From contig CAVWDI010000010.1 of assembly GCA_963753725.1 (NCBI GenBank), positions 558,001 through 622,000 of the forward strand: a stretch of DNA of 64,000 nt, in the 5' to 3' direction. A model generated the notes under the pieces. It was not told the origin of the DNA. It saw only the letters and a program-made list of their open reading frames with translations, and ran no database searches. The stretch is from CAVWDI01 sp963753725. Its GTDB lineage: Bacteria > Chloroflexota > Anaerolineae > Anaerolineales > UBA4823. Of this stretch, positions 37,713 through 47,229 are shown piece after piece; the stretch's first letter is position 1, and each line of letters begins with the position of its first letter. A program made the translations under genes and the position numbers.

Positions 37713-39353
37713 CTAATGAAGCAAATTATGTATTTTTATCCCTGCAGTAAAATGGGATTTAACAGCAGCAATATTCACGAATTCAGGTTTATTAACAGAG
37801 AGCAAAATGAGCTGCTTATTTTCGAAATCGATAACGGCAAATGACGAGAAATCACCAACAAGTCCTTCCCAATTTGTTGTTGTTTCCTTGTTGATCAATA
37901 TATAATCGACGCCATATTTCTCGATGATCGAAAAACGATCGTTGGTTGTACTCTCTTTGGCGAAGAAATGGATAACATCCTGCAATCTATCGAGATACTC
38001 ATATTTCGGTATTAATAAAAGCGGCTGCTTGTGTGCGACAACTTTTCCACCAAAAGCCGGCACAATCAGGCTTGTATTTAAGTCAGATAAGATGATATCG
38101 TACTGCCCTGTGCGCTCAGATAGAAATTGATAAGACGCATAGGAGGACTGCCGCCCCGGTAAAGACTTTTTTACTGTTCTGCCAAATGGCCGCCCAAAGA
38201 GGAGCAGGCAGACCAGCACCACACCAGCGGTTACGACCAGCGGCTGCAGCCAATCCGCCGAACCGGACCATCTTTTGCTCGATCTCGAAGTTAGCAAGGA
38301 ATTCGGCAATGAAAATCTGCAGCAGGAAAATGATATATGAAATCGTGCGACCCAAAATATCCATTCCTGAAACAAAGCCAAGAATATAAAGGCCGGACAG
38401 GAACAATAGCATGATCGTCAAAGGGCAGCGCGGGTTAGTGCGTATCTTGGCGACCACTAGCGGCAAAGCGGCTAAAGCCGGCCAGATCCTGCTTAAAACG
38501 TCTTCATACATTGAGGAGCGAAAAAAATTTTGGAGGTTATGAATAAAATCAGCCGGAGTGGAGAATAGTACGGAGTAGATCAAATTCAAGAAAGAATAGT
38601 ACGGCCACAGAACGACCAGCAAGAGTACAGAACCGAGGACCCCAGCGGCAGCCAGCAATTCAGACAGAAGTTTACCCTCTGCCGTAACAGCAACAGCGAC
38701 TAACCCCACCGCTAGAAAAATAAAGGTAGGAAAGTGTGTGACCAGGACAATGGCGGATATCAGCGTGATGGGCGCCAGCCATATTGGTTGGCTGTCTTCA
38801 ATGCGGCGCTGGTTAAGGCTCAAAGCGATGAGAGATATACCCATTGTGAATGTTGATGGGTAGGGCAGCACATAACCCAACACGCCAATATGAAAGAAAC
38901 TGCTGTAGTACCAGGGGTCCCGGCCCCACCAGAATAAAATCAGCAGCAGCGCGTAGAAAACGGCTGCTATTTTATGATTGGGAACAAATGAAAAAACAAA
39001 CATTTTCAATCCCAGGATAAAAATACACAAATTAAGGAGTCCGGCAGCTGCCAGTACTGTAATCGCGTCTAAATTTAGTAATCGACCGAAAAATGCGGCT
39101 AGCACGTTATAAGGAGAGAAATGAATGTGTGCAGCATTATGCAGCAGTTGAGGATGCTGTGGTTCATAAAAATTTGTGATTAACTCTCTAACGGCTGCGC
39201 TGTGCGCCCAGAAGTCTGCAATCCACTGCCCGTTTAAATCGTAAAAAGGAACATGAGCACGAAGAGGAAAACCGCCAGCAAAGCAAACCGGTAGTTCAAG
39301 ATCCACTTTACGATCGTTATACCCCTTTCCCGCATCCGCTCGCTAACCATCAT
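37713..39353 (-). CDS. Polytopic membrane protein, GT-C glycosyltransferase-like, paralog 2 (two frameshifts)
   Basis: It starts at ATG 39353, overlapping the upstream GT4 stop (ATGA). Shifts near 39243 and 38284 split it into three frames (39353 to about 39240; 39306-38116; 38381-37713). Joined, it gives about 545 residues matching paralog 1 segment by segment: 'LNGQWIADFWAHSAAVREL', 'FFHIGVLGYVLPYPSTF', 'RIWPALAALPLVVAKIRTNP', 'YDIILSDLNTSLIVPAFGGK' and 'IEKYGVDYILINK'. The membrane part precedes a soluble domain, as in GT-C enzymes. Co-translation with the GT4 gene supports a role in the same glycan pathway. Confidence 0.65.
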
Positions 39354-40482
39354 TTTTGGATATCTGTATCATTCAGGATGTCTATCAATTTATCCACAGT
39401 TCGGCGTATGTCAAAATTGGATTCCGAAAATGCCCGGCAGCGCCAAGACATCTTATTCCAGTACTGATCATCTGTGACCAGTTTGTGAACTGCATCATGC
39501 AATTCATCCGCATTAGAAACGACCATCCCTAAACCCTTGTCTTTAATCAGATCATCCGGATCGATGCCTGTCGATACAACAGGCACACCACGCATCCAGG
39601 CTTGAATGTGGGTGTTCGGGAAACCTTCGCTTTCGCTGGTGGTTACTAAAACACGCGCCCGAAGCAGGATTTGGTTGACTTCATCGACAGATCGTTCACC
39701 CAGGAACTCCAAATGTGGTAAACGCTGAGCACTGTCTTCAATAAACTGGGTTAATTGAGGCTCATTTCCTGATGCAATAATTCTGTATTGCGCTGATTTT
39801 GATAGGTCCCATTCCGCCAAAGATACAAACAATAGTGGGCGTTTACCAGGTCTTAGATGACCAATCCATAATATGAAATTTTCTCTTGGCTGGTTGGTAA
39901 GAGCGGTCTCAGGAGGTAATGGATGCCCACTGTAACATATTTTCGAATTTACATAAAAATTCTGGCGGAGTTTTGACTGTTGAAAATAATTTTGAACAAC
40001 AATTGTTGGAATTTCAGAAATACGTTTGTAAGTAAAAAAATTCGATAATCTTCTTTGAATTAATATTCTTTTATTGCCATAATCAACATTTACCGGGTTA
40101 GCTTGTTTATCGCTTCCCAGTGCCCAGACCGTTTTTCCACCAGACCGGCGCGCAATTTTTTCAGCCATAACTGGGTAAATTGTGGATGCACGGCAGTACC
40201 AGAAATCGGCTTTAATCTCATGCATTCTTTTTTTTAGCGCCCAATAATTCAACCCCTGCAAGTACTGGCGTCTTTCTGGGATGCGGTAAATGTGTATCCC
40301 CTCATATTGAGCATATCCCTGATCTGAGCGGTCTTCACAGATATAGTTTACTTCCCAACCGCGCCTGAGCATTTCTTTTGCAGTGTAATACGCTGCCAAT
40401 TCTGAGCCGCCGACAGCGTCATTAATAAACCAGGGCAGGATAAAACAAATCCGATTTATTATATATTTTCGATTCTGTTCAT
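39350..40482 (-). CDS. Family 4 glycosyltransferase
   Basis: GT-B enzyme of about 375 residues. The main frame reaches beyond TTG 40399 to include 'RICFILPWFINDAVGGSELA', the true N-terminal Rossmann start, but has no ATG. ATG 40482 in a neighbouring frame with an A-run suggests one more frameshift at the extreme 5' end. C-terminal landmarks are 'FILWIGHLRPGKRPLLFVSL', 'RIIASGNEPQLTQF', 'LVTTSESEGFPNTHIQAWMR' (E-x7 region) and 'GVPVVSTGIDPDDLI'. It is first in a three-gene unit with the two polytopic proteins. Confidence 0.85.
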
Positions 40483-40674
40483 CGATGGAAATCCATCGAA
40501 AATTTTAACACTCACTCCTTTATTCATATTACACTCTCTAAACGACATTAAACGATATATTCAGGTTTTATGCAACCAATTAATCTGTATTACGTAGATA
40601 TTATATGGAAGAAAGCTGCCGAACCTGGTAGATTTAACCCAATGAACGAAATATTGTTAAAAAGGGAGATATTA

Positions 40675-40827
40675 ATGAGTTGTTTACGAGTTTTTGTCTG
40701 TATCATCTTTCCGCCCCTGGCGGTGATCGACAAGGGCTGCGGTTCGATTGTGATCACTACGCTGCTCACCCTGGTTGGTTGGGTGCCGGGAGTGATCGCG
40801 GCTCTGGTTATCAACAGCAAGCCATAG
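40675..40827 (+). CDS. YqaE/Pmp3-family small membrane protein
   Basis: 50 residues from ATG 40675 with an AAGGGAG site. The pattern matches the Pmp3/YqaE family: 'VCIIFPPLAVIDKGCGS' (first membrane helix with P-P-L-A-V) and 'LLTLVGWVPGVIAALVI' (second helix with L-G-W-x-P-G). These two-helix proteolipids respond to membrane or salt stress. It is the only plus-strand gene between two minus-strand glycosyltransferase genes. Confidence 0.88.
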   Translation: MSCLRVFVCIIFPPLAVIDKGCGSIVITTLLTLVGWVPGVIAALVINSKP

Positions 40828-40911
40828 CATGAAGTTGAGCAGGGTATTAGTTAACTTCGTTTGAAACGCTCTTTTGTAACATAAGCCGGTTAAATTCCCT
40901 CCCTGGTTTTG

Positions 40912-41000
40912 CGGAATACTTTTTCAGGCTGATGATTAAATACGCAGTCCGGGCATAGGAGCCCGGGCATTGCGTTTAACAATAAATTGGGAGTAAATCG
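40912..41000 (-). repeat. Structured 3' element, copy 1
   Basis: About 89 bases alignable by eye to 45404-45492. It holds the inverted repeat CCGGGC-ATAGGA-GCCCGG (40949-40966), whose counterpart in copy 2 is CCCGAGC-ATAAGA-GCCCGGG, so pairing is kept while bases differ. It lies 26 bases beyond the stop of the minus-strand GT4 gene. Confidence 0.5.
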
Positions 41001-41026
41001 GCGCAGCGCCAGGAGCCATGTACGGC

Positions 41027-42211
41027 TTACCTATTCAGAATGTGATTGAGATATTCCAACAACCTTTCAGCCTGTGCATCCCAGGTGTATTGATCTTTTA
41101 CCAGATCCTGGCCCATCGTACCTATAGATTCCAAATCACATCGCCGATCATAAAAGTACATAATCCCTTTAACAATTTCCGCGGCTGATGCATCGTCTAA
41201 ATAATAGGCAATCGTATTATCTTGGATAACATTTTTATGGGCTTCAATAGAACTTAATACGACTGGTTTACCAGCCGCCAGGTATTCAAACAATTTCATT
41301 GGGCTGCTTGTATTCCACCAATCGATATCCGGTAAAGGGATAATCCCAATATCGGTTGAAGCCACGTAATCAGGAATATCTTCGTAAGATACAGGACCCA
41401 TTATATAAACATAATTTTCTAATTGACAATCGCTGATCAGTTCAATAAATCTTCTTCTGCCAATTCCATCCCCTAATAGAATAAATCGAGCTTCAGGACA
41501 TTCATTTTTCAGGATGCAAAATGCTCTGATCACTTCTTGCAGCCCTCGATTTGGTGAGAAAGTGCCATGATACATCACGATAAACTTGTCCGACCAGCCT
41601 AAATCATCACGCCGGCTGATTGCAGCTGAGAACTTTTTATAATTGACACCAGAGGACCAAATTCCGATATCTTTCTCGTTATATTGAAAATTCTCAACAA
41701 TATAACGTTTCAATGCAGGTGTGATCACGGTTATTCCATCGAAAAATACCTTTGCGAAAAGTAACGAATATTTAAATCGGGTTGTTGTAATTTCGCCGTG
41801 TAATCCTTTTGTATCAACCGGTAAAGTTCTAAGATCCAATATAAAAGAAGTCTTCAGAAGCCCAATTTTCTTAATCAATAAAAAAGGAGTAAATGTAAAA
41901 ACAGAAAAATAATCGGAAATTATAATTCTGGCTCGAATATTTAAAGAGGAGGAGTGGAAAGGAGCATAAAAGAGCGAATTGGAAAGAAATTGATGATAGG
42001 TAGGGAAAAAGAACCATGGGCAAATAAGCTACATGTGGGTAGTTCAGCAGTTCTTTTCGGCTTAAACATTCTTGAGAGACGCCCCAGTTATTAATAATAC
42101 AAAATTTCCTAACCTGGATAATGAATGCACAATCTCATTACGAGAAGTGAAACCGATCGTCCCCTTCTCCCGACTATATTGAAATTCTTGTGAAATCCAA
42201 ATCATATTCAT
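41027..42211 (-). CDS. Family 4 glycosyltransferase (synthase-linked copy), frameshifted 5' part
   Basis: The C-terminal 280 codons are intact: 'FIVMYHGTFSPNRGLQEVIR', 'ARFILLGDGIGRRRFIELI' and 'SSPMKLFEYLAAGKPVVLSS' (GT4 donor-site region). The frame stays open upstream to about 42030 with coding character ('ARIIISDYFSVFTF'), but has no ATG. ATG 42211, 12 bases after the upstream synthase stop, begins 'MNMIWISQEFQYSREKGTIG' in another frame, and a middle piece ('KELLNYPHVAYLPMVLF') lies in the third. Two shifts, near 42070 and in a T5 run near 42012, reconstruct about 390 residues. A decayed sister copy lies at 43614-43901. Confidence 0.78.
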
Positions 42212-42223
42212 AATCGGATATAT

Positions 42224-43510
42224 TTATATTGAAAGTTCCTCACTCTTAAGGCTAATCTCCAGGGCGGTTAGCAAAACCAGGGCAATTCCCAGGTCGGCTT
42301 TTTTGTTTATATGATCTTTCCAAATGTCTTCAGGATCAAACCAATCGATCAATTTGCGCGCTTTTAAATCAGAGATACTCTCAAATACTACTTTTTTATA
42401 ATCATCCCTTTCGCGAATCGCCCGATTAAAATCAATATAGTTCACATCCCTATTTATCCCAATCCGGTTCCAGATTGGATTTGATACAGCAACACTCTTG
42501 CTCGTTTTGTGTAATATCCGCCGCAAGAAAATTTCTGCTTGGGACGAATTCAAGGAACCACCTCGTAATTTCGAGATCGGGTATGAAAAAAAATCAGGAT
42601 ATGCGCTGTGTAATATCTTTTTATAAATATGTTTATTGAATTGGTGTTGATCGCTGAGGCTGAGGATAAACTTTACCCAACCGGATGAGCAGTATGGCGT
42701 TTGATAATTAAATTCATCAATAACGACCACTCGTTCGAGATAATTTATATTATGAATAAATAACCACAGCTGATCCATAAATTTAATACACGGGTTTTCA
42801 AGTATTGGTTCTACCGGCAGGCTCTGGACAGGATCATATTCAGGAGATGACATATCAATCGTTGCGCGCAGGAAACCTCTTCTTTGCGCAAACAGCTTTT
42901 TTGCTTCTTCCCAATGGCCATTTTTCTTATTGAGTAAACGGTACTTATCAAAACCTGCTAAAGCCCCGCCAATAAAACCGCTCCAGTAAACGACATCTTG
43001 ACCATACTCTTTCGGAATCAGTGAATTGTAGTATCCATCGATTAAGAACGTCCACGAACATCCATCCCGTGCCGAATCTAACAATTTCTCCGTCGACACT
43101 TCAACATGCTCTAGGTCAATTCCTTTATGGTTGATGTTAAATTTTTTCGCCAAACCACTCCCCAACTCATAATTCCAGGAGCCTGGAGTACCAAAGGTAA
43201 TAGCAATGATCTGCTCTCGTAATCCAGCATCAATCAAGCTCGCTAATATACCGCGCGAATCTAAACCCCCGCTGAGCGGAACGATATGGTAATCCGTTCT
43301 ATTTTTTTCTAAGATCGTCGATATTGTTGATTTCAGTAAATGGATACCATATTCAATAATATCCGATTCGTTCATACTGGCGACTTTATTATCAGGGATG
43401 TCTCCTTCTAAATTGAGACCAGGAAAGAGACTAGATGCTCGCTCAGATTGGTAAAATGGCAAGTAAGAGTAATACAAAAACGGCGAAATTTTTTCAAGAG
43501 GATCCATCAT
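42224..43510 (-). CDS. Asparagine-synthase-domain protein without glutaminase domain, copy 1
   Basis: 428 residues. The ATP-pyrophosphatase (PP-loop) motif 'PLSGGLDSRGIL' is at residues about 78-89, and the rest follows the AS C-terminal domain loosely. The N-terminal Ntn glutaminase domain is absent; only about 75 residues precede the PP-loop. So ammonia must come from elsewhere, or the enzyme makes a different adenylate-driven amide. Relatives in polysaccharide loci are thought to amidate uronic acids, and lasso C proteins close a macrolactam. It is about 70% identical by eye to copy 2 at 43914-45200. A GT4 gene follows after 12 bases. Confidence 0.82.
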   Translation of the reverse strand: MMDPLEKISPFLYYSYLPFYQSERASSLFPGLNLEGDIPDNKVASMNESDIIEYGIHLLKSTISTILEKNRTDYHIVPLSGGLDSRGILASLIDAGLREQIIAITFGTPGSWNYELGSGLAKKFNINHKGIDLEHVEVSTEKLLDSARDGCSWTFLIDGYYNSLIPKEYGQDVVYWSGFIGGALAGFDKYRLLNKKNGHWEEAKKLFAQRRGFLRATIDMSSPEYDPVQSLPVEPILENPCIKFMDQLWLFIHNINYLERVVVIDEFNYQTPYCSSGWVKFILSLSDQHQFNKHIYKKILHSAYPDFFSYPISKLRGGSLNSSQAEIFLRRILHKTSKSVAVSNPIWNRIGINRDVNYIDFNRAIRERDDYKKVVFESISDLKARKLIDWFDPEDIWKDHINKKADLGIALVLLTALEISLKSEELSI

Positions 43511-43613
43511 TTATGAATAAATTCGTGTTCCTAAATATCAATAGATGATAATCTATATCGATGATAAATCAAGTGTGTAACATGCGAATAAATTCTTTTA
43601 GTCTGTAAGATTT

Positions 43614-43901
43614 CTAACCAAATTTCGTTAAATGTTTTTCAACGGGAGGATTGGCAAGGAGCATGAAAACGCGAATTGAAATGTAAAGAAGAATCATGGG
43701 AAAAACCGTGTGAAAATCTACCACATGTGGATTGTAATGCAGTTCTTTTCAGCTTTTAGAAGATTATTAAGAGATAAGCTGGTAAATAATAATTTTTTCC
43801 AACTTTGATAACGATTGCACAATCTCATTGCGAGAGGCGAAACCGATTGTCCCCATCTCCCAATTAAACTGATATTCTTGAGATATCCAAATTATATTCA
43901 T
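43614..43901 (-). pseudogene. 5' stub of a duplicated GT4 gene
   Basis: ATG 43901, 12 bases after the copy-2 synthase stop, opens 'MNIIWISQEYQFNWEMGTIG', nearly the same as the GT4 start at 42211. After about 44 codons the frame breaks. A second frame gives 'NPHVVDFHTVFPMILL', matching the 'NYPHVAYLPMVLF' section of the intact copy, and ends at TAG 43616-43614. The remaining three quarters of the gene are missing. The position relative to the synthase is identical in both copies, so this is the remnant left by a tandem duplication. Confidence 0.7.
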
Positions 43902-43913
43902 TATCGGATTTTC

Positions 43914-45200
43914 TTATATAGAAAGTTCATCACTCTTCAGGCTTATCTCTAAGGCGGTTAACAAAACCAAGGCAATTCCCAGGTTGGCTTTTTTGTTTAT
44001 ATGATCTTTGAATATATCCTCAGGATCAAACCAATCGATAAATTTGCGTGCCTTTAAATCAGAGATATTCTCAATTACTACTTTTTTATAATCACTTCTT
44101 TCGCGAAATGCCCAATCAAAATCAATATAATTCACATCCCTATATATCCCAATCCGGTTCCAGATAGGATTTAACACAGCAAAACTCTTTCTGGTCCTAT
44201 GCAATCCTCGAAGAGAAGTATTTTTAAAACCCGATGATTTTAATGATCCCCCCAGTAAACTTTCAATTGGATAAGAATAATATTCTGGGTATGCAGTAAA
44301 CAGGATTTTCTTGTATAAATGTTTTTTCAATCGATGTTCTCGTGAAAGGCTGAGTGTAAATTTTACCCATTCTGGTGAGCGATATGGGGTTTGATAATTG
44401 AAATCTTTAAAAATAACTACACCCGCAAGATAGTTTAAATTATGAATAAATAAATACAGTTGATCTGTATAGCTAATATTTCTGTTATCAATAATTGGTT
44501 CTTTCGGCAGACTTTGAACTGGATCGTATTCGGGAGATGACATATCAATCGTCATGCGGCGTACACCCCTTCTCTTTGCAAACAATTTCTTCATGTCTTC
44601 CCAATTCTTATTTTCTTCAACAGGCATACGGTATCGATTGCCGCCAGCCAGAGTGTCCCCCATAAAACCGCTCCAGTAAACCGCATCACTGCCGTACTCC
44701 TTTGGAATTAATGAGTTGAAATAACCATCAATCAAAAATGTCCATGAACCTCCTTCACGCGCCGTATCTAATAATATTTCAGTCGATACTTCAATTGTAT
44801 TCAGGTCTATTTGCCGGTGCTTTATTCCACATTTCCTTGCTAATCCCCTCCCTAATTCATAATTCCAAGAGCCAGGCACTCCAAATGTGACAGCAGTAAT
44901 TTGCTCCCGCAATCCAGCATCAATCAAACCTGCCAATATCCCACGTGAATCCAACCCCCCGCTCAGAGGTACGATATGGTAATCCGACCGATTTTTTTCT
45001 AAGATCGCTGTAATTGTTGATTTCAGCAATTGAATACCATGCTCAATTTTTTCTGATTCGTTCATACATGCGACTGAATTATCAGGGATATCTACTTCAA
45101 AATTGACATCAGGAATGAGCTGGGATGCCTGCTCAGATTGGTAAAAGGGCAAGTAGGAGTAGTACAAGAACGGTGATATCTTCTCAAAAAGTTCCATCAT
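43914..45200 (-). CDS. Asparagine-synthase-domain protein without glutaminase domain, copy 2
   Basis: 428 residues, the same length as copy 1 and collinear throughout. The PP-loop 'PLSGGLDSRGILAGL' is intact, and the copies share 'GSWTFLIDGY.NSLIPKEYG', 'IDMSSPEYDPVQSLP' and the C-terminus 'LGIALVLLTALEISLKS'. Differences are spread evenly, which suggests both copies have been under selection since duplication. It is the first gene of the minus-strand block, and the upstream 300 bases hold a repeat element. Its own downstream GT4 partner is reduced to a stub. Confidence 0.82.
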   Translation of the reverse strand: MMELFEKISPFLYYSYLPFYQSEQASQLIPDVNFEVDIPDNSVACMNESEKIEHGIQLLKSTITAILEKNRSDYHIVPLSGGLDSRGILAGLIDAGLREQITAVTFGVPGSWNYELGRGLARKCGIKHRQIDLNTIEVSTEILLDTAREGGSWTFLIDGYFNSLIPKEYGSDAVYWSGFMGDTLAGGNRYRMPVEENKNWEDMKKLFAKRRGVRRMTIDMSSPEYDPVQSLPKEPIIDNRNISYTDQLYLFIHNLNYLAGVVIFKDFNYQTPYRSPEWVKFTLSLSREHRLKKHLYKKILFTAYPEYYSYPIESLLGGSLKSSGFKNTSLRGLHRTRKSFAVLNPIWNRIGIYRDVNYIDFDWAFRERSDYKKVVIENISDLKARKFIDWFDPEDIFKDHINKKANLGIALVLLTALEISLKSDELSI

Positions 45201-45403
45201 GAAAGTTTGAATATCTAAATATAAATTTCAATTAATCATATACTATATCGATAATTTTGCAAGCTTGCTTTTCTTGCGATTAACAGCGCCAACATTTTAT
45301 GAGCCAATTGACAACCGTACTCTACAATCGATAGTGTTCTGTACTGTATCTTTTGTTACCGTTGAATATGTTGGGCGTATTTTGAAGGATTTCCGTTTAC
45401 TAA

Positions 45404-45492
45404 CGGAATACAATTTTCAGACTTAGAGTTAAACAGATAGCCCGAGCATAAGAGCCCGGGGTTCGGATTTGATAAAAAACTGGGGTATATCT
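45404..45492 (-). repeat. Structured 3' element, copy 2
   Basis: Counterpart of 40912-41000, with the stem CCCGAGC-ATAAGA-GCCCGGG (45440-45459). It lies 16 bases beyond the stop of the minus-strand membrane-protein gene at 45509. The 300-base gap between that gene and synthase copy 2 shows nothing else. Confidence 0.5.
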
Positions 45493-45508
45493 GAATAAGT
45501 CAGGCCGT

Positions 45509-45904
45509 TTATTCTCGACCGGAGCGCAGCCAGTACGCGACATACGGCAGGATGAAGGTCCAGAGCAGAACCAGGGACCATGTGCGGCCGGCCAGTAGAT
45601 TGTAGTCCGCGAGCAGCCTGCTCCAGGGGTGGTCCATAACATAATGCCCGAATAGAAATTCAAAGGAAACCGTCATTACCACCCAGATTAAACCGATGAT
45701 CAGCGCTTGTTGACCAGATTCAATGCGCCACCTGCCGCTGATGAGCCAGACGTAAATACCAAAGAAAATAATGGCGGTCAGGGTGGAAACCTGGTGAGCG
45801 CGCAGTTCGCTCATATACGGGCCATAAACAGATTCACGCAGCAGCGCATTAAATATGGCGATGAGGGTCATTGGGAACCAGAGCAGGATGTACTTGAAGA
45901 TCAT
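45509..45904 (-). CDS. Small integral membrane protein, unknown function
   Basis: 131 residues with four predicted membrane segments (about 5-22, 38-55, 67-85 and 106-124). A conserved-looking loop 'ALLRESVYGPYMSELRAHQV' follows the first helix and 'FEFLFGHYVMDHPWSRLL' the third. I do not recognise a named function. It is the last of three minus-strand genes after the YbaK-type and SnoaL-like genes. Confidence 0.65.
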   Translation of the reverse strand: MIFKYILLWFPMTLIAIFNALLRESVYGPYMSELRAHQVSTLTAIIFFGIYVWLISGRWRIESGQQALIIGLIWVVMTVSFEFLFGHYVMDHPWSRLLADYNLLAGRTWSLVLLWTFILPYVAYWLRSGRE

Positions 45905-45947
45905 TTAATTATTCCTCTTGTTGTTTATTTATTTTTTCCAGCCCGCT

Positions 45948-46448
45948 TCATTTCAGGTTTGCAATTTCGAAGTTTACAAGCGCCTGCCTCAAGTCGGCGC
46001 TGCGCATAATAATCGCCCGGTAACGGACACCCGACCCAAGCGATACTTCTTTGGGCTGGAAAACGTTCTCGTCCACCAGGATTCGCAGTGGTTTTGGCAG
46101 ACCGAAAGGAGAAACGGCGCCCAAGGTGTAACTGGTCTGCTCGAGCACCTGTTCTTTGCTGGCCATACTGATGCGCGAAACATCCATTGTGCGCCGTAAT
46201 GCCGGCCAGGATATTTGTTCCGGACCTGCGAAAAGCGCCATAACAAAACGATCTCCGGAGCAGCGAAACAGGATGCTGCGCACCACCTGATCGGGCTTTT
46301 GATCGCGTTCGAGGGCAGCCTGCTGCAGTGAATCAAGCTTCCCCGGATGGGTGAATACCCGGTAAGGGATACCCTTCTCGTCCAGTTCTCTCAATACTGG
46401 ATCGGAGTTGGATTTTCCAAAATTTTCTGGTGATTGTGGATTGGTCAT
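45948..46448 (-). CDS. YbaK/ProRS-editing-domain aminoacyl-tRNA deacylase-like protein
   Basis: 166 residues with the YbaK/EbsC fold. 'IPYRVFTHPGKLDSLQQAA' opens the domain. 'KPDQVVRSILFRCSGDRFVMALF' carries the conserved Lys/Val region that precedes the strand binding the 3' end of tRNA, and 'YTLGAVSPFGLPKPLRILVD' holds the G-x-x-x-P-F-G motif of the family. Such proteins hydrolyse mischarged tRNAs (for example Cys-tRNA-Pro). It sits between a SnoaL-like and a membrane-protein gene, a context that says little about its role. Confidence 0.87.
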   Translation of the reverse strand: MTNPQSPENFGKSNSDPVLRELDEKGIPYRVFTHPGKLDSLQQAALERDQKPDQVVRSILFRCSGDRFVMALFAGPEQISWPALRRTMDVSRISMASKEQVLEQTSYTLGAVSPFGLPKPLRILVDENVFQPKEVSLGSGVRYRAIIMRSADLRQALVNFEIANLK

Positions 46449-46499
46449 TGAATATATCTATGAAAGCTTTAACGCCTATTTTCCTGCATAATTTGTACG

Positions 46500-46895
46500 C
46501 TACTCTGGGAACATCAATCGCCACACAGCCAACCACTTGCCCAGGTCAACCGCGAATACAAACAGGTCTTTTCCTGTATCCCTTTGTGGTTTACCCTTCA
46601 TATCGTATTCGATGTTAAACGTATAGCTGGCGATGGCAGTGCTTTCCCAGATCTGAATATCGTATTCGCTTTCAGTATATTTTTTGATCACCGCCTGGTT
46701 AAGGAAATCCTGATAGCTGTCGATGCATATCTCGCGCCCAGCTCCAAGGGTTACAAGGTTTGGCCCAACAAATTGGATATCCGGGTGGAAATAAGCCTTC
46801 AGTTCTTGAGGCCGTCCTTGCAACCAGGCCTGGTTGATCTTTTTCATCAACTGGCGAATTTCATCAACGGTTTGGGATTGATCCTTGGTAGGCAT
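46500..46895 (-). CDS. SnoaL/DUF4440-like (NTF2-fold) protein
   Basis: 131 residues. An N-terminal helix 'VDEIRQLMKKINQAWLQGRP' leads into 'LKAYFHPDIQFVGPN', where the Asp sits at the base of the NTF2 cone. Strands 'ESTAIASYTFNIEYD' and 'RDTGKDLFVFAVDLGKWLAVWRLM' follow. These proteins act as small-molecule isomerases or cyclases, or are structural; the function here is unknown. It starts at ATG 46895 and heads the three-gene minus-strand set. Confidence 0.78.
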   Translation of the reverse strand: MPTKDQSQTVDEIRQLMKKINQAWLQGRPQELKAYFHPDIQFVGPNLVTLGAGREICIDSYQDFLNQAVIKKYTESEYDIQIWESTAIASYTFNIEYDMKGKPQRDTGKDLFVFAVDLGKWLAVWRLMFPE

Positions 46896-47010
46896 ATATA
46901 CCTCATCTGGTGGAGTTGCAAGTAGGCTGATTATACTGAAGTTAATGAATTTTAGATAAGGTATTTTTAATTTCGCCCCACTAAAACCTTCGAAAAAACA
47001 ATAACTTGAC

Positions 47011-47229
47011 CGTCATCCTGAGCGAAGTCGAAGGATCCCTGATGCGCGACCTTTATTGGGAGTTATGCGGGTAGAGCTCGGAGTACGCGCTTCGGAAATT
47101 GTAAACATGTACTCACCCGCCCAAGTAATAGTCAACGCCGCGCGTCAGGGATTTCTCACTATGTCCCACAATAAATCCTCCTCGTACCTCGTGATGCTTC
47201 GCGAGTGGGACTGCGTTCGAAATGACGAT
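47011..47229. repeat. Foldback repeat element of about 220 bp with inverted ends
   Basis: The left end CGTCATCCTGAGCGAAGTCGA and the right end (read on the minus strand) CGTCATTTCGAACGCAGT are inverted relatives. Both continue into ATCCCTGAYGCGCG, and further inside GCGGGT/ACCCGC and GAGTAC/GTACTC pair. The right arm carries an extra block of about 45 bases bounded by CCCAC/GTGGG. The gap 46896-47433 holds no gene. Similar 'CATCCTGAGCGAAG..GAAGGATC' sequences are known dispersed repeats in many environmental genomes. Confidence 0.65.

Noticed and set aside
22919..45200. A complete lasso-peptide biosynthetic cluster.
   Set aside because: No transglutaminase-like B2 leader protease and no short precursor ORF was found near the PqqD-like, kinase or synthase genes. 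The many glycosyltransferases fit a glycan locus better.
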